A DNA stretch of 64,000 bases. Origin: Anodontia alba (lineage: Eukaryota > Mollusca > Bivalvia > Lucinida > Lucinidae). Shown in pieces: positions 10,810 to 22,628 of the stretch. Each line of letters opens with the position of its first letter. The stretch's first letter is position 1. The stretch lies in contig OZ024824.1 of assembly GCA_964016985.1 (NCBI GenBank), positions 123,635,577 through 123,699,576 of the forward strand, written 5' to 3'. The translations under genes and the position numbers were made by a program. The notes beneath the pieces were generated by a model. It made no database searches and was not told the origin of the DNA. It saw only the letters and a program-made list of their open reading frames with translations.

Positions 10810-12290
10810 GGTCGCACGGCTTTCCTCGACGAGGCAAACAACTTCCACCCGAGCATAAAGTTCACGGCTGAAGTTTCAACTAAGCAGTACGTATTTCTGG
10901 ACACCAAATCAAGTCTTGTGGGCGATACAATATCTGTTGATCTGTATACAAAACCAAAAGATACACACTAGTATCTCCACCCCAACAAGTTGCCACTCGA
11001 AACACTGCTGCAAAAATATTCCTTACAGCCTTGCACTTCGCCTCGGACGTATCTGCTCCGATTCGAACACCTTTGAATCAAGAGCAAAAGAAATGACTGA
11101 CCACCTCTGCAAACGGGGTTATCAGAAACAGGAAAGTTTACTTGCCATTGACAGAGCACGGCAACAAAAGAGAGAAGACCTACTTTCTTATAGGCCTGTC
11201 CGAGTCGAACGTTCTGCCCCTCCTGTTGACGCTTCACCCAGACTTGCCAAAAGTGAGGGATATAGTCAACAAACGCTGGCCCATCAATGAGTCCTCTAGC
11301 ACTTTGAGCGAGATTTTCATAGAAAGACCGACCATGGCCTACAGAAGATCCAAGAGTCTGTGGGATCTTCTTGTACGTGCCAAGCTCAAACCGGCATGCA
11401 TGATGATGAACCACTTGGGGAGACACGACCGTGCGTCAAAGCAAGATAGTAAAACCTGCAAAATGATAGTCCCCCATTGATCACGAAGTCAGCGTCTGGG
11501 GCAACACTAGTTGTAAGACGACCAATGTTGTCTACCTTATAACATGGACCAAGTGTGGAAAACAATATGTTGGTGAAACCGGTGATCATGTGAACCAACG
11601 GATGAACGGCCACCGAGATTACTGGAAACACAAGCGGTTCACGAGGTCTCCTGTCGCAGAACACTTCTGTTCACCAGAACATGATTTCCTCAGCCACGCC
11701 ACGCTTTGTTGCCTAGACCATAACCCGGAGTGGACAGGTCGAACCAGGAAAGCAAGAGAAAGCTATTGGATCCGACGTCTGAACACTCTACGGCCATATG
11801 GGATCAACAAGGACGACCAGTAGAGGGAATCATCATTCCTAAGTCAGGACACGCGACAGTTTATGTAGAACGTTTTGTTTATGTGATATTACGTAAGCTG
11901 GGCCCATTTGCCATACGTATTGGTGAGAAGCACTCAGTTTGGTGTATATCCCTTTCAGTGTAAGGTTTATGCGCATTGTATACATTGCGTATTTGGACAC
12001 AGTGGTATTGATAGTAAAGATAAGCTTTATACGTTTTGCACGTTGTGTCGATAGCAAGGATAAGCTTTATACTTTTAGCACGTTGTGTTTACGCTTATTG
12101 CTTACATTTCACATATACCTAAACACGATCAGTTATCAAGTAGCAGCGGGCTAGATAACATGGGCCCGAAAAGGGCATAATCCTTTTTTTAACTTAAGCA
12201 ATTTTTATTTGTAAATTTTACATTTCTATGTAATTATTTTAGAATAGAAAACCTCAGAAGATGGCGAAAGCCGAAAGGCCTCAGGTAAAC
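10810..12290 (+). mobile_element. Penelope-like element, 3' part: RT end plus GIY-YIG endonuclease, degenerate
   Basis: Penelope-like elements encode an RT and, in most clades, a GIY-YIG nuclease. Seen here: 10821-10968 reads F-L-D-E-A-N-N-F-H-P...Y-V-F-L-D-T-K and D-L-Y-T-K-P-K-D-T-H followed by a stop. 10992-11200 reads N-I-P-Y-S-L-A-L-R-L-G-R-I-C-S-D. 11200-11400 (shifted frame) reads M-A-Y-R-R-S-K-S-L-W-D-L-L-V-R-A. 11524-11823 is an intact GIY-YIG-type end: V-V-Y-L-I-T-W-T-K-C-G-K-Q-Y-V-G-E-T, then N-G-H-R and E-S-Y-W-I-R-R-L-N-T-L-R-P-Y-G. At least two frameshifts and one stop disable it. The 3' UTR ends near 12290 with a small hairpin. The upstream RT fingers and palm are missing. Confidence 0.82.
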
Positions 12291-12307
12291 AAATCATTTG
12301 AACTGTT

Positions 12308-12335
12308 AATGATTAACTGCCCCCCCTCCCCCCCC

Positions 12336-12414
<79 letters not shown>
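12308..12414. repeat. Poly(C) tract followed by a long (TA)n
   Basis: A C-rich run (12321-12338) is followed by about 75 bases of perfect TA dinucleotides to about 12413. Confidence 0.97.
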
Positions 12415-12415
<1 letters not shown>

Positions 12416-12654
12416 AGGACGAAGTTTGGTTTACATCTTCTAGACGTTTGTTATTTATTCATTCATTTATATATTTTCTGACGTTTCTCAGTCTTTCATG
12501 ATGTAGTTACGACACTTTTCCTATCAAACTGCGTCTCAAAAGTGCTTCTAATAAGCAAAAAGGTATCTGTCTTATCTAGAGCTGTGTTTGTTATAGTATT
12601 TCACCAGCAAGTTAAGGCCAAATGCAGAAAAGTATAATTCTGGCCTTGCCATGC

Positions 12655-12925
12655 CATCACGAACACATGCCTATATAATTTAAGCCATCTTAAATTCCAC
12701 TTTTATGTAATAAAACTGGGGTTTACAGTGGTATAATTATTTTTCTTATTTCTGCTAAAAAGACCTAAAGTGTGGGTACTCGGCGAGGCGGTTCTAACGA
12801 GTACCCACAATCTATGTTTTGAGTAGAAATATGAAAAATATCTGCGTTTTTTTTTTTTAATCTGAAAATTCTCAGTTCTTGGAGGTGAAATTTTCTATAT
12901 ATTTGAATAGGTGTGTTTCGTAATG
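12655..12925 (+). mobile_element. Fold-back MITE (family F), left arm shortened
   Basis: Forward orientation. The central palindrome has lost most of its first arm (gtgggtactcggcgaggcgg). It abuts a family G repeat directly. Confidence 0.88.
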
Positions 12926-13145
12926 CGAAAAGATGTCTTCGGGCATATGCAAAGGCCCAGCTCAGTCTGCGCATCTACAGTCTGATCAGGACCTTCGCTG
13001 TCCGCTAACAGAGCGAGCCATAGGACACTATATATGCATTAATGGAGACAAATGCCCGGATAAGACCTTAGCCATGCGTGAGATGAATCTGAATCGGTGC
13101 ATTTTGCGCATGATCGAAGACAACTTTTTCCTTGGCGCGGCCCAT
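12926..13145 (+). mobile_element. Family G short TIR repeat, complete
   Basis: It runs from gcgaaaagatgtcttcgggc to cttggcgcggccc. It contains the words cagtctgatcagg, ccgctaacagagcgag and gcgcatgatc, as in the copies at 62165 and (reversed) 7300. Confidence 0.7.
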
Positions 13146-13294
13146 ATTTAGACATATTTATGTAGTATGAGTGATGGAAAGCAATAACAGAACAAACTGA
13201 AATACGATTTTAAATCTGAGAGGTTTAAAAACTTGTTTAATAATATAGACACCTGGATACCCATATTGTTTCTATATAAGTAGATACATGATGG

Positions 13295-14366
13295 GGGTCT
13301 GGACCACTTTTATATGGCAAGCACAAAAGGCCCCGGCCGATTATTTATGTGGCCGACGTGCCGCCAGCTACACAACTTTTTGTTGGCCAAACGGTCGCAA
13401 TTTTTGGGGTCGCTCACCATCGGCACCCACAGCGCGCAACTGCAACTTGAAGTTGCAGACTGGGCCCGCCCCACGCCCCCCCCCCCGGCGGGCCCCCAAC
13501 ACAAAGTTGCTACGCTACTGTAACATCCAGGGCGAGTGCACCAATTTTCTGTCCAGGTTGGATATGCCCAGCGTCGTATCGCCATGGGACCGCGTAAAAA
13601 GTCCCAGGGATGGCCCAGTATCCGCCAGTATCCGCCGGCCCGGGCTATCAGCGTGACAGGAGGGCGAGTGCACCAATTTTCTGTCCAATTTTGGTATACT
13701 CAGCGGCGGATCACCTTAGGACCGCGTAAAGAGCCCCAGGGATGGCCCATTCCCTCGCCGGGCTGGGCTATCAACGTGGCAGGAGGGCGAACATATCAAA
13801 AAAATTCTGTCCAACATCAGCGCAAGGGGACGGCCCGGTGTCACACCGGGCCCACAAAAGACCGACCTGGCCAGCAGGGGGTCGAGTGCACCAAATATCG
13901 CAAGCCAAACCGACATCAATTAGATCCAGACAAAACATAACTAACGTAGACAAATAATCCGTTCACCTGCCCCAATCCGTTCCTCCGGTGACCTCCCCGA
14001 ACCGCTGACCACCCGCCCCTTTGATCCCAAACCCGTGGCCTCGGATTCGTCAAGCAGCTCCCAGGGGCGGCCCCGCCTCGCCGGCGGCACCAAAGAATAC
14101 GCACATGACCCCGCGTAGCCACAGGACACATCGCCTTCACGAAGATAACCAACCGGACAACCAGACTTCGGTTGGTCTGTTCGCCCTCCTGCCACGTTGA
14201 TAAGTTGCAGTTGCGCGCTGTTGGTGCCGATGAAGAACGACCCCAAAAATTGCGACCGTTTGCCAACAAAAAATTGTGTAGTTGGCGGCCCTTCGGCCAC
14301 ATAAATAATCGGCCGGGGCCTTATGTGCTTGCGCTGTAGCTTGCCATATAAAAGTGGTCCAGCCCA
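13295..14366. mobile_element. GC-rich DNA element with ~165-bp terminal inverted repeats
   Basis: The left end, CTGGACCACTTTTATATGGC and on through the ccaaaaattgcgacc region, is repeated in inverse at 14190-14362. Both TIRs carry ggccccggccgattatttatg. The interior is much richer in G+C than the surroundings and holds 3-4 imperfect direct repeats (gcgagtgcaccaattttctg at about 13530 and 13663, weaker at 13787 and 13882). No transposase is seen. The ORFs on both strands look like shadows of the repeats. Class unknown; the long TIRs would suit a Mutator-like or fold-back element. Confidence 0.75.
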
Positions 14367-14734
14367 AACCCTAATATATATACTACTATATATTAATGGA
14401 TGCAGTTCAAGTTAAGACAACTGAGTCCACATTGTTTTCTGTTCCCCTTTCTCAAAGAAGGGGTTAACTTCCAAATTCATTTCATTTATAGTTGAACCCG
14501 CATGAGAAGGGACATAGAATAATTCAGTCAGCGCATAATAAAATCAACAAAAAGGCATGTGCGCCCATTGAAGACTAAAATCAGCCTAGACATTCGCCTA
14601 GTTTGATCAGAACCTTCGATGCGAGCTCAGTGGGTAGCTAAGGACCCAACTTTTCTTCATGCGGACAGCAAAGATTCTGATTAGATTGGGCGGATTCCAA
14701 GGCGGATCTAAGTCTCCACTGGGCACACGTATCA

Positions 14735-15016
14735 CATTACGAAAGCATGTCTGTCGAAATATACTCAAACTTTTACCATCAAAAACAACATTTTTTTTTT
14801 TCAGATTAAAATTTGTTATCTTTCAAATTTCTGCTCAAAACAGAGATTGTAGGTACTGCTTAGAACTGCCGCGGCAAGGCGGTTCTAATGAGTACCCACA
14901 AACTATTTTAGGCAGAAAAAATAAGAAAAATAATCAAAATCCCTTTAAACCCCAGTTTTACTATATAAACGTGGGGTTTAAGGGGGTAAAAATTATAAAG
15001 GTATGCTTTTGTGATG
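14735..15016 (-). mobile_element. Fold-back MITE (family F), just upstream of CUB exon a
   Basis: Reverse orientation, complete, palindrome eroded (gcttagaactgccgcggcaaggcgg). It ends 42 bases before the exon a acceptor. Confidence 0.87.
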
Positions 15017-15058
15017 AAAAGTTAATCTACTCTGATACATCAACAAAATATTTCACAG

Positions 15059-15221
15059 ATATATGATGGCGCTACGGATGAACTCGGAAGTGTTGGAAAA
15101 TACTGTGGCACAACACCACCACCCGTGATAACATCGAAATATAACTTACTATATGTACACTTTCAGACAGATAATAGCTTGACGTTTTCTGGTTTTAATG
15201 CGACTTATTTTTTATTTTACG
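15059..15221 (+). CDS. CUB exon a: C-terminal half of CUB-A
   Basis: This exon is 163 nt: 54 codons plus one base. The acceptor is tttcacag and the donor is g|gtaagt. It starts in phase 0 at I-Y-D-G and ends in phase 1. It shows the second half of a CUB fold: Y-D-G, then K-Y-C-G (the fourth CUB cysteine), N-L-L-Y-V-H-F, Q-T-D-N and S-G-F-N-A-T-Y. The matching N-half exon upstream was not found in this window. A fold-back element ends at 15016, about 40 bases before the acceptor. The last base joins the first two of the next exon to make an Ala codon. Length and phases are identical to exon e at 53000, which supports the borders. Confidence 0.88.
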
Positions 15222-15557
15222 GTAAGTTATATTTTATTTAGTCTACGATAAATAGGTCACTATCTAGCTTTTGCGGAGATGAAAACTACTGGCAATTGAT
15301 AATAACTACGGACGTGCACAGATAGAATATATAAATATAAGCTAAACTCAATATAATCTAAACTCAAAGCATTGAGAGTGCTGACGAGGGCGGTTGCCTA
15401 GAAGAAAAAGCAATACAGAAACAATACCCGATAGCCCCTTTTCTGTCCTTTTTCTACGGTTAGTAGGACCACGGCTAGGGTCACTCTAGAGATGACTACA
15501 TAGCGCTTTCTGGTGGCCTCTGACAGTTTTATGGATATGTTGGGGAGAGTGCTTCAG

Positions 15558-15682
15558 CAAAAAAAAAAAAAAAATAAAATAAAAAAAAAATAAATAAATA
15601 AAAAAATAAATAAAAACAATAACATATAAAAATAAATAATAAATAAACAAATAAATAAATGAATAAATAAATAAATAAATAT
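15558..15682. repeat. A/T-rich simple repeat (AAAT/TAAA)n
   Basis: A poly(A) start grades into taaataaa repeats. The 66-codon minus-strand ORF over it is an artefact. Confidence 0.95.
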
Positions 15683-16679
15683 ACAAGATTTTCGCAATAT
15701 TAAATGCGTGCTGTACGAATTACATCTCTTCCGAACCTAAAAAAAGTGTTAAAGAAGTTTTTTTTCGTTCGTTTCCCTCTCACATTAAAGCAAGGTATAA
15801 AAATTATTTATAAACATCCTATGATATCTAATCATAGCAGTGGATGGATTAGTTGCTTACATGTTACTAAGACTATAATCGGGAAACAACTCAGCGTATA
15901 CGTTCTCAAAGCTATACAAGTGAAACAACTAAAAATTGAGCGGCTGCTAAACGTCCCAATTGGTCATCTCATTCAGCTTTACTAGGACATGAGCTAAGTT
16001 GAGGGAAAAAAAGGAAACACAGAATATCTAATTGTTTGATGGGTTATAGCCTCACCACTTGTTGGTTTTAACCCTCCCTACTCCCATTTTGATAGTCGTT
16101 CGGGTAGCTCCCTGTCTATTGCAAATTCCTAAAATCATTTCTGCTTTTTACCTGAAGTTGTAGATTTGACTGGTTTATTGGAGTTTTCATATTTTGTTCT
16201 TAATATGATCAAAATGATATTTCCTCAAAAGATTGACTTTTTTGTGTGTGTGTTGTTCATTTATTCGCTTATTATAAGCCTCAAAGTGTATAAAAATAAT
16301 ATGCGTTATCTGCGTTTTGCAGGGATCTATATGACAGCAATTTTAGACAGTAATTAGGTACGAAAGTCTCGTCATCTAAACTGATTTTCAAAATACGGTA
16401 TTTTATATCTGATGGAGATAAACCGCTACCAAAAAACTGACCCTTTAGAGCAACTCGCAAAACTGAATTCAACTGAATATCACAATTCCAAAGCCAGACT
16501 AGCGTGTCTCCAGTTACAAAATTTAGTTTGCCAGATGTGGAGATGTCTGCATAGAATTTCTAAATGTTGATAGTAAATTGTTGAAGAGCATATTTTGGCA
16601 AGGACTGCACATCCCTACCAAGTTCACGCCACACGTCAACATCCGCGAAATAAAAATGTATAGTAGCCGTACATATTCT

Positions 16680-16994
16680 CATCACAAAAACACACCTATA
16701 TAATTTTGACCCCCCTTATACCCCACTTTTATATAGTAAAACTGGGGTTTACAGGGGTATACATTATTTGTCTTGTTTCTGCTCAAAAACATAGATTGCG
16801 GGTACTCATTAGAACCGCCTCGAAGAGGCGGTTCTAACGAATACCCACAATCCTCGAGGAGGAGGTTCTAACGAGTACCCACAATCTATGTTTTGAGCAG
16901 AAATATGAAAAAAATATCAGAATTTTTCTCTGAAAACTTTCATTTTTTAGTGGTGAAATATTCAATATACTAGAATAGGCATGTTTTCATAATG
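16680..16994 (+). mobile_element. Fold-back MITE (family F) with partly duplicated right arm
   Basis: Forward orientation. After the normal palindrome, a second copy of the arm (ctcgaggaggaggttctaacgagtacccacaatc) follows, making the core about 35 bases longer than usual. Confidence 0.88.
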
Positions 16995-17449
16995 TTTCCA
17001 TTGTCCCTACTTGCGAAGAATCTAAATATATTTAAGAGCATAGCTTTAGATCAGAGGAGGTTAAACACTTTTATTTTATCGCAAGCAGTAAAATCACTGT
17101 ATATTCGAAATAAATAAAAAAAAAAATGATATTTTCATATGTGAAAGGATACGGTTTTTTCACTAGTGAAAAATAACATGGTCGATGTTATTTTCACGCT
17201 TCGTTTCGGATTACTTCGGTTGCCTTCATTGTTTCCCTTACAATTACCCCGATCCCACTTCGATGTTTTTAAACCTCTATGTTTCTGAACAAAACTATCA
17301 AGTGTTGATATTCGTTTTCCTAAATAGAATGTAAGCAACATTTTGGTAACACGATTTCTTTGATTTGCCGATACTTTTTTAAGTCCCCGGTAGCAAAGCG
17401 AGCACAAATTGTTTTTTCCCAGTCTGTTTGTTGGTTTGCTGGTTAGACA

Positions 17450-18030
17450 ACTATAATATTGGTCATAACTTTTTAACCGTTTAAGATAGAGCCTTTATAT
17501 TTGGCATGTAGTTTTTTCTGTTACAAGGGCTGCCCACTCATAAAAAAACATTTTGACCTCCACCTTGACCTTGACCTATGACCTACTTAAAAGAAAAAAA
17601 TAACATTAGTAATAATTTTTCTACCGTTTCAGATAGAGCCTTTATATTTAGCATGTAGGTTTCTTGTGGCAAGGTCTTTATACTCATGCACAACTTTGAC
17701 CTTGACCTTGACCTACATTAAAGAAAAAATGACATTTGCCAATAACCTTTGAACCGTTAGAGATAGAGCCTTTAAATTTAGCATGTAGGTTTCTTGTGAC
17801 AAGGGCTTCCCATTCATACAAAATATTTTGATCTCTGAACCTGACCTTGACCTGTGACCTATTTAAAGGAAAGTTAACATTGGTCATAACTTTTGAACCG
17901 TTTCAGATAGAGCTTCATATTTGGCATATAGGTTTCTTGTGACAAGGGCTTTCCACTCCTACCAACAATTTTGACCTGTTACTGTAACTTCGACCGGTGA
18001 CCTGCTTTAAAGAAAATATGGCATTTGCCC
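17450..18030. repeat. Tandem repeat, ~140-bp unit, 4 copies, rich in TGACCT
   Basis: The unit contains ttggtcataactttt.aaccgtt, agatagagccttta.atttggcatgtaggtttcttgtgacaaggg, and tgacctt.gaccttgacctatgacct. The last part is a cluster of TGACCT (AGGTCA) hexamers in each copy. Confidence 0.88.
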
Positions 18031-19724
18031 GGGTACATGTTCGTGTTTCACAAACAAATCTTGTTGTTTCCGTCTCTCCAGCGCTTCATATGTTAAGGAC
18101 GTTCATATTTAGTTATTTATGACGTAATTTATGACGTCAGAAGCAAGAATTAGCGTGTAATCAATAAAACAAAAAGAAATTTCCAGTGAATATCATACAA
18201 ATTTTCATTTCGTGTAATGAAAACAATCAAATTTTCACTCGTTCTTTGAACTCGTGAATATACTGATGTTTTTATTACACTCGATGAAAATATTTATGGT
18301 ATTCACTACAAAAGAGTAAATATCCTCTGTATTGCTTTTTTTTATATTTCTCCACAAAACCATGTGTTGTGATTACGCAACAGAATTGCCTGGATAAGGG
18401 AAATGGTAATTAAAACACTGACAAGACTAGTATGTCGATTGTCTCTAAATTTAGGCTAGAAAATTGCCTTAAAAGGGGGACTAAAGACTGTTTCATTTAA
18501 CCTTTGAGTTTCAGTCATTTAAACAAATAGTAAAGCCCATGATCAGGCACAACATTCTGCGTCGACTGATCTTGGTCTGCACTGTTTGCTAATGTCCCAG
18601 TCCAGGTTTTAATGATAATCCCTTTTACTTGGCACTCTGAAGTCACAGTGACGAAAATAGCGCGGCTAAAAATATCCCTTGTCTGCAATGTGTACTAAAA
18701 AGGTAAGAGAAAAGTCCAGGGAGTGCCACAATCACAAACCGCAGCCCTTCCCAAACCCCAAGAGGGAGAGGAAACCGACAAATCTAAACAAGCACAAACC
18801 GAACAAACGTACGAAAAACACTAAGATTAACTCGCGGTTTGATTTCATAGGTAAATGATAATCATGTGGACAACAACATTAAGGAATTGGGTGTATGTAT
18901 ACTTTGGCTCGATTGTAAACAAGCGACCCAAAAATGTCAATACGTTTTGGTTGTAGAACGTACAAGTATTAATACTGCAGAAACATGTTCTGATAACAGA
19001 CATCACTATTGTCATCATAAACACTAGTTAAAGCATAAATATTTCATTTAGTTGCGTTTAATTAAAGTGTGGTATACAAATTATAATTCTCAACATTTTA
19101 TTTTGCGTGATGGAAGCATTGCCTGTAACTAGTCTGATACAGATTGTAGAAGAATAATTTGTTATCATGGTAAAAAATGTTTACAGAAATGTCACTAAAT
19201 GGAAAGGGAAGACTGGGATCAGCTGTACTTCTCTAATTGTCGATATTATGTACATGGTCCTACAAATTCGCAGCATGACATTGCCATTCGTTCCCCACGT
19301 ATGCGATTAGCGCCTATATGCAAAGTGCGACCCATATTACAATCAACCACTCTTAGAATGACGACAGTTAAATTTAAACATTCAGCTTAACATTTATATT
19401 ATTGAAACAGCACAGCCGGGTTTCGACCACGTCTGTTTTATGATGTTGGACATATTCGTTGTGACTTGTCATTTATTTTTTTTGTCTTAATATATGTCTG
19501 TATTAAATTATTGAGACTGCTTAGAAAAAAGACACAGCGATACCTCAAAATATTACGAGTATGTTGGTCTTTCTTTTACCAGACAGAAGATTTATATTCC
19601 CAAAACACTTATTTATATGTTTTTATATGCAGTTCTAATCTCGCAGAAAGAAAATATGCTGATGCCTTAAGTTAACAGTGTTGGTTCAGTGCGGCAGTAA
19701 CTCAACATTATGTTGCCGACAGCA
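18031..19724. other. Intronic stretch, mostly unassigned
   Basis: It contains a family G fragment (about 18530-18610) and a T-tailed repeat copy (18697-18830). A 63-codon ORF at 19199-19390 is not recognised and lacks CUB features. No other gene seen. Confidence 0.3.
18697..18830 (-). mobile_element. T-tailed dispersed repeat, truncated copy
   Basis: It starts at the common end (aaaaaggtaagagaaaagtcc) and stops after cgtacgaaaaacactaaga, so about half of the family consensus is present. Confidence 0.82.
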
Positions 19725-19746
19725 TTCTCTATTTAGAGATACATTC

Positions 19747-19970
19747 GACTCTTTTTGTCTCAAAGTCCAAGAGATTCTCTGAAATACTTCGAAATACCCA
19801 TATCTCGACATATCAGACTTGCAGAATTCAGGAAAACAATAATTCGAACAAACACATTTAACGAATGAATAAGACTCCTGATGTTAGATATGTTTAAAAA
19901 ATGTGGAAAAGCGGAGAAATTGCTCCTTAGGAGCAATCTCTTCTCTTTTCCATGATATTTTATTCTTGTT
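19747..19970. mobile_element. pogo/Tigger-like MITE, truncated copy
   Basis: It has the same internal words as the copies at 187 and 20685 (catatctcgacatatcag, ggagaaattgctccttagg), but the ends are eroded. Its right end is cut off by a fold-back element fragment. Confidence 0.75.
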
Positions 19971-20215
19971 CTTAGATGTGCTATTTTTCATGTTTCTGCT
20001 CAAACATATTTTGTGGGTACTCGTTAGAACCGCCTTAGCGAGGCGGCTCTAAAGAGGGACTACAATCTATGTTGCTGAGGCGGTTTTAACGAGTATGCAC
20101 AATGTATGTTTTTGAATGAAATAAGAAAAAATACTGTATACCCCTGTAAACCCCAGTTTACTATATAAAAGTGGGGTTCAAGGGGGTCAAATTTTAAAGG
20201 TATTTTTTCGTGATG
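19971..20215 (-). mobile_element. Fold-back MITE (family F), 5' truncated, rearranged core
   Basis: The cattac end is missing. The palindrome is followed by an extra half-arm (ctgaggcggttttaacgagta). It ends tttttcgtgatg as in other copies. Confidence 0.82.
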
Positions 20216-20684
20216 TGTCGTGGGTTTTTTACTCTGCCTCTTTGTGTCATCAGTAGTTACGGTGTGTGAGCTGGGCTCTACCTGGTAATCTTCTTTACTA
20301 ATTTAAATGTCTCCACATGCAGCAATTTTATTGCTGACAGATTCAGGGTAACTCATTTGTATTGTTTATTGTTCCTCTTCCATTGTTCTTACTGTTTTTG
20401 TTAGAGTGTTTCATGTCCCTAAAAATTATCAGGCGCATTGGGTGGGAAGTGTTCAGTGATTGAGGCATTTTTTTGATATCCGCATTTATTGTGATTTACT
20501 GCTCATTCTTATTCCTATTTCAGCGTATTAATACAGTGAAGCAGTTCATAGAGAACATAAGTATTTGCAGCTGGGTCTGCTATGACCGAAGCTATGACCG
20601 AAGCAACTCCTTTATGGAAAACGTCATCCTTTAATATGCTGAGTGAAAGTTTAGATGGTTTGGGTTTCAGAATAGAATAAAATA

Positions 20685-21015
20685 CAGTTGACTCTCGTTA
20701 TCTCGACCTCGCTTATCTCGAATAACCGCTTATCTCGAAGCGAAAATCTGGTCCCTGCCTATACATGAAAACCTAACAACAGATGGAAAATATTGTAGAA
20801 AAGAGGAGAAATTGCTCCTAAGGAGCAATTTCTCCTCTTTTCCACAATATTTTCAATATATCTCTACCTTCAAAAGTCCAGTTACCTATCAGTTTGTTAA
20901 ATGTGGTTAATCAATTTTTTTTTTCCTCAATTCTGCAAACCTGATATGTCGAACTACGGATATCTCGAAGTATTTCAGAGAGTCCCTTGGAGTTCGAGAT
21001 AACGAGAGTCGACTG
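20685..21015. mobile_element. pogo/Tigger-like MITE, complete
   Basis: TA-flanked, with ends CAGTTGACTCTCGTTATCTCGA and the complement. The central palindrome with ggagaaattgctccta is at about 20797-20859. Confidence 0.88.
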
Positions 21016-21639
21016 TACGTGCATCTACAATTTTAGATACACTTATTTGTAATCATTGAAAACGCTAGACTCAAAATGTTCTCGTCTAGAGTTTAAATAG
21101 TTTTCCTGTAATGTCCTCTCGACATCTGTTGAAAAAATAGAACATAAATTGTCCAGCAATAGCCATAACCATCGATAATAGGTAATCAATCACTTTAAGA
21201 GGAAGGGCAAATCATCCACCACAGACAGTGCACAAACCAGACACATGTATCACAGACCTCTTCCTCTTCCTTAACATTGTGATCCCTAACTAAATCGGTG
21301 AAACATCGAAGAATAATAAAACATAAATTCAAATTAAATCAACGTGATGATACAAGAATAAGGGCTTGGTGTAATTAAATCGGACACAAGCAGCAGCCAG
21401 AACGTAAGGAAACCATTACTTGAACCACGGAGGATCCGAACCGATATTACATCAGGTAACCTTCTGATGGAAGGTTTAGGTCGGAACCTTTACAGAGACG
21501 GAGAACCAATCCAAGTGGAAAGCATTATTATCAACTATGGTTGGGTTAAAAACTAACCTTGCAGTCCATCACATAGTATCTATGTTATATCTCATAATTT
21601 CATAAAGTAAATTATAACAATAATGAGTAATTATTGTTG

Positions 21640-22380
21640 CATACTTCGTTCGGGATCACTCTGTTACACCACAAAAATATTCAGATGCAGATATCATAAA
21701 GATGCTGGAATACCTAATCGACAATATTTTGTGGAGTTTGGCGGACGGATATTTAAGCAAACAATTGGTATACCGATGGGTAATAACTGTGCACCGTTGC
21801 TTGCCGACTCGTTTTTTATAATCGTATGTGGCAGAGTTTGTACAAAGTCTCCTCAAAGCAGGCAAGAAACACGTTGCACAACAATTCGATTTAATCTACA
21901 GATATATAGATGATGCATTGTCTCTGAAAAACACAATATTTGTAGAGTATTTGGCAGTCTTTTATCCACGTGAATAGGAAATAAAGGAAACAACGGAGAC
22001 TGCAGCCTCTTCCTTATACTTGGATACTCATACTTGGATTGTTATCTCTACATCGACAGTGGAAAGCTTACTACTAGGCTTTACGACAAACGGGATGACT
22101 TCAATTTTCCCATTGTTAACTTTCCATTCCTGAGCAGTACTTGCAATATCCCTCTGCACCAGCATACGGCGTTTATGTATCGCAGTTAATCCGTTATGTC
22201 AGATCCTGTTCAAATTATCAGGACTTCATGGAGCGTGGAAAAGTGGAGTAATCAAAAAACTAAACTGGTAGCAACGCTTCTATGGAAAACATCATAATCT
22301 GATCAATCCTTACAATGTGGCAATTTTCAGAACTGTTTTTGATGTTTTTGCCAATGATGAGCCATGAGTAGACTTCCAAA
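21640..22380 (+). pseudogene. Reverse transcriptase fragment with YIDD box (Penelope-like?), frameshifted
   Basis: 21715-21820 reads F-V-E-F-G-G-R-I-F-K-Q-T-I-G-I-P-M-G-N-N, the RT region before the catalytic box. After a frameshift, 21897-21938 reads Y-R-Y-I-D-D-A-L-S-L-K-N-T, the catalytic YxDD. Later pieces (L-Y-D-K-R-D-D-F-N-F-P-I-V-N-F-P-F-L and Y-G-K-H-H-N-L-I-N-P-Y-N-V-A) continue in changing frames. Ends are not defined. The family occurs in marine invertebrates; assignment to Penelope-like RTs is tentative. Confidence 0.65.
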
Positions 22381-22587
22381 ATCCCGGACAAATGCATTTA
22401 CATACATTTCCTTCGTTCAGGCCTGTTGGTATGGTGACCATGTAATGCTTACTATCCGCGGACGCCTGATTACACCCTTTATTTTGGGATCTATATCAAT
22501 TGGTCTGAACTTTCTAATTCGTTTACGTTTACGAATTTGTGAGATTGATTTATGGCTTGGGTAACCTAATCACAATTACGTTGGATT

Positions 22588-22588
<1 letters not shown>

Positions 22589-22626
<38 letters not shown>
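22589..22626. repeat. Poly(A) run
   Basis: About 37 A in a row, creating spurious lysine-rich ORFs. Confidence 0.97.

Positions 22627-22628
<2 letters not shown>

Noticed and set aside
10968..11426. 152-codon minus-strand ORF
   Set aside because: It lies opposite the Penelope-like coding region, where the plus strand has clear RT and GIY-YIG motifs. Antisense shadow.
13288..14367. Many overlapping ORFs up to 135 codons in the GC-rich element
   Set aside because: High G+C lowers stop frequency. Frames over the two TIRs mirror each other, and no transposase or other domain is recognisable.
19199..19390. Possible additional CUB exon or small gene
   Set aside because: No C-x-W, D-Y-L, Y-D-G or G-F-x-A-T-Y motif in any frame, and the splice phases would not fit the exon order.
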